Shown here: positions 1 through 5,445 of the stretch, piece after piece
How positions within the stretch are numbered: position 1 is the stretch's first letter
Layout: the number at the start of each line of letters is the position of its first letter
Source: Acidobacteriaceae bacterium
GTDB lineage: Bacteria; Acidobacteriota; Terriglobia; Bryobacterales; Bryobacteraceae
Assembly (NCBI GenBank): GCA_019246575.1
Contig: JAFAQG010001009.1
Coordinates: 1-8,234, forward strand
DNA length: 8,234 nt
Reading direction: 5' to 3'
Notes under the pieces: generated by a model
Database searches by the model: none
The model's input: the letters and a program-made list of their open reading frames with translations, nothing else
Told to the model about the DNA's origin: nothing
Program-made: the position numbers and the translations under genes

Positions 1-1
1 G

Positions 2-433
2 GTTGTATTCGGGTGGCAATTCCGCCCCGTGCTGGGCGCCGATTACGTGCAGCCTGGGCCGCGGCAGGTGTTCGCGCAGCTTGCACTCCCGACGGGCCTG
101 CGCGAAGATTTCGAACCCCAGGTTTGGATTCAAACCCGGTGGCGCGAATACGATCCGAAGCGGCGAGTGGTGGGAGCCGTATACCGCGGTTCCTGTTCCG
201 TGGTCCGCGATCCGAACCCGCTTAGTGTTTTGAATCCATTTACCGTCGACGACGTGCACATGGACGATATGGGCGGTGGCGTGTTGCGCTTAACTGCGCA
301 GGGCAACTTCTTTTCTTCAGGCTTCAGCGCGCTGATTGGACATAATGCGATCACTCCCACCACTTTGACGGAAATTCGATTCAGGTGTTCGCGAACGCCG
401 CCGATCTGCTGCGCAGCAGCGGCATCGATCTGA
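2..433 (+). CDS. 5' part of an uncharacterised beta-rich (IPT/Ig-like) protein, partial and frameshifted
   Basis: The gene enters the window already open; reading from base 2 gives protein-like sequence beginning VVFGWQFRPVLGADYV. About 120 residues look genuine, with alternating hydrophobic and polar residues typical of beta-sandwich modules, ending in a segment rich in G, S and A (FSSGFSALIGHNAITPTT, about residues 105-121). After about base 364 this frame becomes a short tail rich in Arg, Cys and Ala (CSRTPPICCAAAA) and stops at 433. The sensible continuation lies in the next frame (HFDGNSIQVFANAADLL). One extra T in the TTT run at 364-366 would give TTFDGNSIQVFANAADLL without interruption. 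This is therefore the front of the same gene that continues to 1542. The protein family is not recognised; the beta-sandwich reading is inferred from composition only. The break may be a true mutation or a sequencing error. Confidence 0.6.
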   Translation, partial: VVFGWQFRPVLGADYVQPGPRQVFAQLALPTGLREDFEPQVWIQTRWREYDPKRRVVGAVYRGSCSVVRDPNPLSVLNPFTVDDVHMDDMGGGVLRLTAQGNFFSSGFSALIGHNAITPTTLTEIRFRCSRTPPICCAAAASI

Positions 434-1542
434 TCAACGAAAACGGAAGCACAACCCCGTTGAAGATCAGAACCAAAGAAGAGTGCAGCAAGTTTGGCAT
501 CCAGAGCGCCCGTATCGACGCGGTTCCGATGCCGGACGGAAATTCGGAAGCTGTGTTAACCATCAATTACGGCAATGATTACGACGCGGAAATCGACGGT
601 TCTCCGCAGCCGCTGGTGCTGGTCGGGAATCAGGTTTATGGATTGCGGGAATCTCCGTTTGCGGTGGTCGATGCATCTGACGAGTTCTGCAGCAGTCTCC
701 CAAATGAGGCTTGGACCGGTCGCGGAGATTATGTTTGCCGTTTTGGATTCGTCGGAGCCACCGAGTTACTACGCACTTCGCGCAGCTTTACGATCGCAGA
801 TATGCGCTGGCAGATCGCCGCCACCGGGGACATTCACCTAGAACCGTCTTTCACGAGCTTGAAAGCTCTCGACGCGCCGACCAGCCCGTCGAAACCTCCG
901 GACAAGCCTTGTCCGAACGCAGTGAAAAGGGGCAAGAAAACCGCGAAGCCGCAACCCTGCACTGCCGCTCCGGCGGGAGCGTCGTCGGTGGAAGCGCAAA
1001 AGGAACCTACGTTTGTTCTCACTGGATGGAATTTCGACGACATCAAGCCTGCTCTCGCGAGCGACAACACTGAATGCGTTGGAGACGGTTGCCTGAAGGT
1101 GTTCGACGGTTGGAAGGAAGTGACGCTCGACAAAGATCACTATCAAAGAAGATCCTCGAGCATCGCGATTCTGAAACTCCATGGTCCTGCGAATTCGAAC
1201 GCGCTGCGGGTGCTTTGGCAATCGCCGACAAACAGGAAAACGATTGAGTGGGACCTCGGCATTCCGAAGACTACATCCCAAGCAATTACAGCCTCCCCGA
1301 GCGTAATCAACGTGGGCGATAGTTTGCAGATTGCGTTTACCGGCGTGGATCCCGACAAGGTCGCGGGGGTCTATTTCGAAGGCGGCCCGAAACTTTACTC
1401 TACCTGGAACGCCGACAAAAGTAAGTTAACGGTTCAGGTGACTACCGATATCACAAAGACCGCTGGACACAAGGAACTCACAGGGCTGGATTCAACGGGG
1501 AAGATCGTAACGCCCTTGCCGTTCGATGTTTCGCGCCGGTAA
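385..1542 (+). CDS. 3' part of the same uncharacterised multi-module beta-rich protein
   Basis: This is a long open frame of 385 codons counted from the GTG at 385, but that GTG is unlikely to be a natural start. In-frame sequence of good quality already begins near 361 (HFDGNSIQ) and joins the upstream fragment if one T is restored. Visible parts, numbered from the GTG, are: a first beta-rich module, about 1-160; a linker rich in Pro, Lys and Ala, about 164-208, with two Cys; a second module, about 209-297, opening FVLTGWNFDDI in the style of IPT/TIG-like folds and holding the Cys pair C231 and C236; and a third Ig-like module, about 301-383, ending in FDVSRR at the stop. There is no catalytic signature, so a surface-exposed or periplasmic structural or binding protein is the most cautious guess. 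No transmembrane anchor is seen in the visible part. The family is not recognised. The next gene is a tRNA 93 bp downstream. Confidence 0.65.
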   Translation: MFANAADLLRSSGIDLINENGSTTPLKIRTKEECSKFGIQSARIDAVPMPDGNSEAVLTINYGNDYDAEIDGSPQPLVLVGNQVYGLRESPFAVVDASDEFCSSLPNEAWTGRGDYVCRFGFVGATELLRTSRSFTIADMRWQIAATGDIHLEPSFTSLKALDAPTSPSKPPDKPCPNAVKRGKKTAKPQPCTAAPAGASSVEAQKEPTFVLTGWNFDDIKPALASDNTECVGDGCLKVFDGWKEVTLDKDHYQRRSSSIAILKLHGPANSNALRVLWQSPTNRKTIEWDLGIPKTTSQAITASPSVINVGDSLQIAFTGVDPDKVAGVYFEGGPKLYSTWNADKSKLTVQVTTDITKTAGHKELTGLDSTGKIVTPLPFDVSRR

Positions 1543-1607
1543 GGTTTTTCGGACCGGATCGCGGTTCCTTGTCGAGAAGAGACCGGCAGCGGCGCGGGGC
1601 TGAGCGG

Positions 1608-1616
1608 TGCTACGCT
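1608..1616 (+). promoter_or_regulatory. Possible extended -10 element for tRNA-Leu
   Basis: The sequence TGCTACGCT fits an extended -10 pattern (TGnTAnnnT) and lies 19 bases before the tRNA 5' end, which would place the start of transcription close to the mature 5' end. No good -35 hexamer is seen at the expected spacing (TTGTCG at 1569-1574 is too far away). The element also forms one arm of a short inverted repeat (TGCTA at 1608-1612, TAGCA at 1618-1622). This is a weak assignment made by position and pattern only. Confidence 0.22.
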
Positions 1617-1635
1617 GTTAGCAGTTTGCCGGCTT

Positions 1636-1723
1636 GCGGATGTGGCGGAATTGGCAGACGCACTGGATTTAGGTTCCAGCGGGTGTAATGCCCGTGAGAG
1701 TTCAAGTCTCTCCATCCGCACCA
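1636..1723 (+). tRNA. tRNA-Leu, anticodon UAG, CCA encoded
   Basis: A full cloverleaf can be drawn. The acceptor stem GCGGATG (1636-1642) pairs with CATCCGC (1713-1719), followed by discriminator A1720 and an encoded CCA (1721-1723). The anticodon stem CTGGA/TCCAG (1663-1667, 1675-1679) closes the loop TTTAGGT, which places the anticodon TAG at 1670-1672, reading CUA and probably other CUN leucine codons. A long variable arm with GGG/CCC pairing (about 1681-1693) marks it as a class II tRNA, as expected for leucine. The T arm is GAGAG, TTCAAGT, CTCTC (1696-1712). All structural elements are intact, so it should be functional. It stands alone between the frameshifted gene and the DUF1080 gene. 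Confidence 0.96.
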
Positions 1724-1765
1724 TCGGGGCACCTACGATACACAGGAGGCAGGAAACGCGCGGCC

Positions 1766-2608
1766 ATGGAAACCGTGACTAGACGTGGTTTTTTGATTGG
1801 TAGCGCGGCGTTAACGGTAGCGATCTCACCGGCGCGCGGCGGCGATCGAGCACCGAGCGGGTTTCATTCTCTCTTCGACGGCAAAACGCTCGATGGATGG
1901 AAACCGCATCCCCGTTCGTTGCAGCAACCCAGCCTGGGCAAATGGACCGTCGAAGATGGAATGATCATCGGCGCGCAGGAAACTCCGGGCGTCGGCTCGT
2001 ATCTGGTGACAGAGGATACGTTCGCTGATTTCGAGCTTGAAATTGAAGCGCGGCCGGACTGGCCGGCGGACACGGGCGTGCTGGTGCGAACGAATGCGCA
2101 GGGTAACCTCGGTTTTCAAGTCTTAATCGATCACCGGCCGCATGGCGGGATCGGCGGTTACTACGGAAACGGTATCGGAAACTGGCACGCCTGGGCCTAT
2201 AGCTTCACCGCGGAAAAGGACAAAGACGGCCGCGTGGTCCGCTTGATTCCAGGACCGCCGCAGGAGCCTACGCGGGGCAATTACACCGTGCCGCTCGACT
2301 TTGCGGTACCCGTAGAGACATTTCTTCGGGTGTGGAAACCGGGCGATTGGAACCGGTTTCGCATCCGCTGCGTGGGGGCCGTGCCGCACTTGACGACTTG
2401 GATCAACGGCGAAAACATAGCGGAACTCGACACCGCAAAGATGAAGGCGCCGGGCTGGGACCCGCAAGCCGCTCTTGAAAAGCTAGGCCACAGCGGTCAC
2501 ATTGCTCTCGAAGTGCACAGTAACGGTCCGAAAGATCCCCTCGGCAAGGACCGTTGGGCGGCAGGAGCCGTTTGCCGCTGGCGCAACATTTACATCAAGG
2601 TTCTGTAA
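1766..2608 (+). CDS. Tat-exported DUF1080 / 3-keto-disaccharide hydrolase-like protein
   Basis: The product is 280 residues. The N-terminus carries a twin-arginine signal (TRRGFLIGSAAL, R6-R7, hydrophobic stretch about 8-20), so the protein is probably exported folded through the Tat system. The mature part opens with GFHSLFDGKTLDGWK (about 32-46), the hallmark of the DUF1080 family, followed by WTVEDGMIIG (60-69), a segment describing the beta-strand core (about 85-122) and the closing CRWRNIYIKVL. The family adopts a lectin-like jelly roll; some members hydrolyse 3-keto-glycosides, and the family is common in Planctomycetota, Bacteroidota and Acidobacteriota. A role in periplasmic sugar breakdown is inferred from the family. 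The ATG at 1766 is chosen because it starts the Tat signal and follows AGGAGG (1744-1749), although 16 bases is a long spacing; a GTG at 1775 is a less likely alternative. Any start further upstream would run into the tRNA. The PD40 gene follows after 16 bp. Confidence 0.9.
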   Translation: METVTRRGFLIGSAALTVAISPARGGDRAPSGFHSLFDGKTLDGWKPHPRSLQQPSLGKWTVEDGMIIGAQETPGVGSYLVTEDTFADFELEIEARPDWPADTGVLVRTNAQGNLGFQVLIDHRPHGGIGGYYGNGIGNWHAWAYSFTAEKDKDGRVVRLIPGPPQEPTRGNYTVPLDFAVPVETFLRVWKPGDWNRFRIRCVGAVPHLTTWINGENIAELDTAKMKAPGWDPQAALEKLGHSGHIALEVHSNGPKDPLGKDRWAAGAVCRWRNIYIKVL

Positions 2609-2624
2609 TCGCGACGGCGAACGT

Positions 2625-3569
2625 ATGCACCGACGCTCCGTAACGCCATACGTGTTCGTCATTATTATGGGCTGTGGCGCATTGTACGCCCAGTCACAAT
2701 CGCCATGGCGGCTGCGCAGTAAGCTGTCGATCTATGATCTTGCGACAAAATCGGTCCGGATCATTTACTCGAGTGGCGCGCTGTTTGAGGCGCCAAACTG
2801 GTCACCGGACGGAAAATTTATCTTATTTAATGAACAGGGTAAGCTATTTCTCCTTTCCGTAAATGGCGAGAAGCGGACTGAAATCGATTTAAAGGGCCTG
2901 TTGCGGTGCAACAACGATAAGGGATTCTCGCCGGATGGCAAGCAGATAGCGTTTTCGTCAACAGGTAAAGCGAAAGGTTCACAAGTTTTTACGGTTCCAA
3001 GTACGGGCGGCGAGCCGAGACTAATTGTGCCTGAAACACCAAGCTATTTTCACGCCTATTCGCCGGATGGGAAATATCTCGCATTCGTTGCTCAGCGTAA
3101 CGGAAATTTCGATTTATTCCGGATTCCGGCAGTAGGCGGGCAGCAAGAGCAGCTGACAATGAACGCCGCGTATGACGATGGGCCGGATTACTCACCCGAT
3201 GGTAAATGGATATACTTCAACTCCAATCGATCGGGTAAATGGGAAGTTTGGCGAATGCCGGCGGATGGAGCCGGACAAAACGACGCGAAAGCAGAGCAGG
3301 TAACGTTCGACGAGGTGGAGGATTGGTTCCCGCATTGTTCGCCTGATGGTAAATGGCTTGTCTTTGTCACTTTCCCGAAGGGGACGAAGACCCATAACGA
3401 GCGTATGCCCGGTGTAGAGCTTCGAATCATGCGACTGCCGGGCGAGAAACTCGATCGTGCCACAAGCGAACTCCTGGTGACGTTTTTCGGCGGGCAAGGC
3501 AGCATAAATGTGAATTCCTGGGCGCCGGATTCACAGAAATTCGCGTTTGTGAGTTTTGAGGCGTATTGA
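2625..3569 (+). CDS. Secreted PD40 (TolB-like) beta-propeller protein
   Basis: The product is 314 residues and begins with a probable Sec signal peptide (MHRRSVTPYVFVIIMGCGAL, likely cut after the AQ at about 22-23). The rest is a row of WD40-like PD40 repeats, each with the signature SPDGK: residues 60-64, 102-106, 146-150, 190-194 and 239-243, with a sixth degenerate copy APDSQK at 300-305. Spacing is 42-49 residues for the first five and about 61 before the last, consistent with a six-bladed propeller. Typical blade text such as GKWEVWRMPADG is present. Such proteins resemble the propeller of TolB, but the N-terminal TolB domain is absent, so this is not TolB itself. No protease domain is fused, unlike the S9 peptidases that also carry these repeats. 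A role in binding proteins or glycans in the periplasm is inferred. The start is chosen for the complete signal peptide; no strong ribosome site is visible and an internal ATG at 2667 is possible. Only 16 bp separate it from the DUF1080 gene. Confidence 0.85.
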   Translation: MHRRSVTPYVFVIIMGCGALYAQSQSPWRLRSKLSIYDLATKSVRIIYSSGALFEAPNWSPDGKFILFNEQGKLFLLSVNGEKRTEIDLKGLLRCNNDKGFSPDGKQIAFSSTGKAKGSQVFTVPSTGGEPRLIVPETPSYFHAYSPDGKYLAFVAQRNGNFDLFRIPAVGGQQEQLTMNAAYDDGPDYSPDGKWIYFNSNRSGKWEVWRMPADGAGQNDAKAEQVTFDEVEDWFPHCSPDGKWLVFVTFPKGTKTHNERMPGVELRIMRLPGEKLDRATSELLVTFFGGQGSINVNSWAPDSQKFAFVSFEAY

Positions 3570-3711
3570 CGCGCGCTTCAACGCGCTCGGATAGAAACTC
3601 GCGGAATTGTCGCACTGCTCCACTCGTGTGCGCGTTCGCGGCAGACGTCAGGGCACCTGGAGATGGAAAATGCACGCGTCCTCGGACACTTAGGGCAAGG
3701 GGAAGAGCAGT

Positions 3712-3723
3712 GCGAACGTTCGC
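3712..3723. repeat. Perfect 12-bp palindrome GCGAACGTTCGC
   Basis: The sequence is its own reverse complement across all 12 bases and ends just 11 bases before a TATAAA hexamer (3735-3740). It may be an operator or the core of a protein-binding site. It is not a LexA box of the known GAAC-N4-GTTC type because there is no spacer between the half sites. Assignment as an operator is inference only. Confidence 0.3.
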
Positions 3724-3819
3724 GTTAATGGCGGTATAAAGATCAACTAGCATTCGGTAGTCTCTTTGTTCTGAGTGTACTGGTACTGAGGTTTTCTAAA
3801 GACACAAACCCTCCGGCAA

Positions 3820-3855
3820 TACTGCTACATACCCAAACAGGGCTACTGCTGCATA
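3820..3855 (+). repeat. Direct repeat of a 12-mer, 24 bp apart
   Basis: TACTGCTACATA (3820-3831) recurs as TACTGCTGCATA (3844-3855), matching at 11 of 12 positions, with start-to-start spacing of 24 bases, a little over two helical turns. The second copy overlaps the -10-like TATACT at 3854-3859. A related TTGCATA occurs at 3949-3955. Paired direct repeats next to a promoter are typical of activator or response-regulator sites, but no known consensus is recognised. Confidence 0.35.
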
Positions 3856-3944
3856 TACTTAGCGGCTTTCCGTGTGGGCTGTAGCTGATGGACTTACACC
3901 ATTGACACGTATCGAGTTTGGCCGCAGCATAGACAATGCGCCCT

Positions 3945-3963
3945 ATAGTTGCATAGCTACTAT
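3945..3963. promoter_or_regulatory. 19-bp imperfect palindrome overlapping a -10-like hexamer
   Basis: The arms ATAGT (3945-3949) and ACTAT (3959-3963) are exact reverse complements, and the inner GC pairs (3951-3952, 3956-3957) also match, giving 14 of 19 symmetric positions. The left arm overlaps TATAGT (3944-3949). This is a plausible operator about 90 bases before the NusG-like gene; no regulator can be named. Confidence 0.3.
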
Positions 3964-3996
3964 TGGAGCCTTGGATCAGGAGTCTTTCTAAAGTTC

Positions 3997-4017
3997 CGGC
4001 GCGAGGAGTTTGCGTCG
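3997..4017 (+). promoter_or_regulatory. Leader hairpin 34 nt before the NusG-like gene
   Basis: CGGCGCGA (3997-4004) can pair with TTGCGTCG (4010-4017) over 8 pairs, including two G-U, around a GGAGT loop. A second, weaker hairpin (4026-4040, CGGAGC / GCCTCG with one mismatch) follows directly before the ribosome site. No T run follows either, so they do not look like intrinsic terminators. An RNA element controlling translation or recruiting the NusG paralogue is possible, on inference only. Confidence 0.3.
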
Positions 4018-4051
4018 TAAGAGAGCGGAGCTTTGCCTCGAAGGGATAGCT

Positions 4052-4714
4052 ATGAGTGAGGAGCCGAACGTTTTGCCGTGGTATGGAATTTACGTTAAAC
4101 CACGGCACGAGAAGCACGTTGCACTTACGCTCAAGAGGAAGGGCTTTGAGTCGTTCTTACCCACTTACACGAAGTCACACAAGAACAGGAAGAGCTTCGA
4201 AGTCCCGTTATTTCCAACGTATGTGTTCTGTCGCATTAACCTTTTGGATATCCGGCCGGTTGTAGTCACTGAATCGGTGATTTCGATCGTGGGGAACGGA
4301 TCCGGACCGGCGCCCATTCCCGAGAGCGAGATCGAGCAAGTTCGACGGATTGCCGGTAGCGGACTGGTGGTGCGAACTTGGCCGTACGTTTCCGAAGGCC
4401 AGGAGGTCTGTCTGCAGTCGGGGCCGTTGCAAGGCGTTCGCGGGCACGTTCTGGACGCGAGCAATGAGAAATGGCTGGTGGTTTCGATCCATATCCTGCA
4501 GCGATCGGTTGCGGTCAGGTTCGATCGAACGTCGCTGCGTCCAGGCGAGATGATGCCGGTGCGTGAACGACCAATTGCCAGCCAACATTCCGGGACACCC
4601 GAGCGGCGGACGGGGTATGCAGCCGGACGGCCTGAACGGACTCAGACCGACGCGGGGAAAAACGCCCGAGGACCGAACAGGGTACAATCGCTGGGGCAAG
4701 GTTCGTACGACTAG
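4052..4714 (+). CDS. NusG-paralogue antiterminator (UpxY/RfaH/LoaP-like) heading the EPS operon
   Basis: The product is 220 residues. Residues 8-100 form an NGN domain: WYGIYVKPRHEKHV at the start, then KGFESFLPTYT (30-40) and VPLFPTYVFCRI (51-62), the core that contacts RNA polymerase. Residues 115-158 form a KOW module (EGQEVCLQSGPLQGVRGHV, then an IHILQRSVAVRFD strand pair). These features separate it from unrelated proteins, and its place at the head of a polysaccharide operon matches UpxY, RfaH and LoaP, which are recruited to one operon to suppress termination. Housekeeping NusG is normally found next to secE and rplK, which is not the case here. Start at ATG 4052 follows GAAGGGA (4040-4046) with 5 bases between and gives the usual short leader before the NGN domain. 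Oddity: a polar, low-complexity tail of about 50 residues (171-220, rich in R, G, P, Q) extends beyond the KOW module. The next gene starts 25 bp later. Confidence 0.88.
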   Translation: MSEEPNVLPWYGIYVKPRHEKHVALTLKRKGFESFLPTYTKSHKNRKSFEVPLFPTYVFCRINLLDIRPVVVTESVISIVGNGSGPAPIPESEIEQVRRIAGSGLVVRTWPYVSEGQEVCLQSGPLQGVRGHVLDASNEKWLVVSIHILQRSVAVRFDRTSLRPGEMMPVRERPIASQHSGTPERRTGYAAGRPERTQTDAGKNARGPNRVQSLGQGSYD

Positions 4715-4739
4715 AACGGGCAATCCGCAGGCGGGGTCT

Positions 4740-5357
4740 ATGCGCCAATCGATGTGCGCCAGGCTCGCGATTGGTCTGCTCGTTTTGTGCCGCGCATTGT
4801 TTTGCTTTGACCCGCAATCGCTCAGTCCTAACTCGGAGCAAGTTGTTTTGGATCTGCGGCAAAAGGAGCTTGATGTTCAGCGCCAAGCCTACGCGTTACA
4901 AGCAAAACGGCTGGAATTGGAAGAGCGAGCCTTCAAAGCGGATCAGAGTGATAAACAGATGACGCTGTATGTGGAGATTGCGTTATTGGTGGCGCTGCTG
5001 GTGGGTACTCCTTCGGCTCTTCTTCTGCATCGCTGGCATCAAAGACGCGACCAACAATTGCGACTCAAGCTGAAGGCCGCCGAGATCGCCCTGAACAGTC
5101 CCTACGGAGGACAGATCAAGAGCAGGGCCAAGGCAATCGCAGCACTGTTTCCGAATGAACTTCCTGGATTTGCAAACTTCACGGCACGGGACTTTACGAT
5201 GTATTCTGCACCGGAACGCATCCTGGAACTGCTGAAACTGATTGCAGCAAATCCACAGAACCGGAAGGATATTTTAGAGTCTTACTCTCTGCTTTTCCCC
5301 AGAGATCTAGAGGACAACGGGGAACTTATCAACAAGTTAGTCGAACAGGCAAGATAG
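4740..5357 (+). CDS. Uncharacterised membrane protein with periplasmic coiled coil, inside the EPS operon
   Basis: The product is 205 residues from the ATG at 4740, and no family is recognised. Visible parts in order are: a hydrophobic N-terminus (about 7-22, ARLAIGLLVLCRALFC), either a signal peptide or a first anchor; a charged helical stretch with heptad character (about 32-72, containing DLRQKELDVQRQAYALQAKR), likely a coiled coil; a transmembrane helix (about 76-96, YVEIALLVALLVGTPSALLL); a very basic segment directly after it (HRWHQRRDQQLRLKLK, about 97-112); and a mostly helical C-terminal domain (about 113-205). By the positive-inside rule the coiled coil should be periplasmic and the C-terminal domain cytoplasmic. 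The frame stays open upstream to 4563, overlapping the NusG-like tail, but a start at 4740 puts the hydrophobic segment at the N-terminus; ATG 4752 is also possible. The purine stretch GGCGGGG (4730-4736) is a mediocre ribosome site. Operon position suggests a part in polysaccharide assembly or its control, which is inference only. Confidence 0.75.
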   Translation: MRQSMCARLAIGLLVLCRALFCFDPQSLSPNSEQVVLDLRQKELDVQRQAYALQAKRLELEERAFKADQSDKQMTLYVEIALLVALLVGTPSALLLHRWHQRRDQQLRLKLKAAEIALNSPYGGQIKSRAKAIAALFPNELPGFANFTARDFTMYSAPERILELLKLIAANPQNRKDILESYSLLFPRDLEDNGELINKLVEQAR

Positions 5358-5445
5358 CCGCACCAAAGAATAGATTCACGTTACCGCGTGAGGCGTCTTG
5401 ATTCCCGCTGTCAGGAAATAGTTGTTTCTAATTGAGCTTATATCT

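Larger units (their letters stand above)
3570..4051 (+). promoter_or_regulatory. Long gene-free leader/promoter region of the exopolysaccharide operon
   Basis: No protein-like reading frame is found on either strand over these 482 bases, and the right two thirds look poorer in GC than the flanking genes. Candidate signals are: a perfect -35 hexamer TTGACA at 3902-3907, with only a weak CAGCAT 17 bases on; -10-like hexamers TATAAA (3735-3740), TATACT (3854-3859) and TATAGT (3944-3949), none with a good -35 at 16-18 bp; and the tandem hexamer GTACTGGTACTG (3777-3788). The nonamer TTTCTAAAG occurs twice (3793-3801, 3985-3993). Because all downstream genes run in the same direction, the operon promoter most likely lies here, and a transcript started near the middle would carry a long 5' leader. 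Which hexamer pair is used cannot be decided from sequence alone. Confidence 0.5.

Noticed and set aside
1688..1765. Upstream extension of the DUF1080 reading frame starting inside the tRNA
   Set aside because: It overlaps the 3' half of an intact tRNA-Leu, and the Tat signal peptide begins only at the ATG at 1766.
1636..1765. tRNA-Leu as attachment site of a genomic island
   Set aside because: No integrase gene, no repeated copy of the tRNA 3' end and no foreign-looking genes are seen in the window.
3571..3586. Hairpin GCGCG-cttcaa-CGCGC after the PD40 gene as an intrinsic terminator
   Set aside because: The stem is only 5 pairs and no T run follows, so a Rho-independent terminator is not supported.
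3712..3723. LexA/SOS box
   Set aside because: Known LexA boxes of the GAAC...GTTC type need a 4-base spacer between half sites; here the halves abut, and no SOS gene is nearby.
3777..3860. Sigma-54 promoter upstream of the EPS operon
   Set aside because: No GG-N10-GC pair in a TGGCAC-N5-TTGC context was found at the required spacing.
3427..4117. Two reverse-strand open frames (3427-3753 and 3743-4117)
   Set aside because: Their translations are compositionally odd, lie partly antisense to real genes, lack ribosome sites and match no family.
5422..5445. TTG at 5422 as start of the OPX gene
   Set aside because: Its ribosome site is good, but it puts an acidic residue and a second hydrophobic stretch before the signal; the ATG at 5446 gives a standard lipoprotein signal. 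Not fully excluded.
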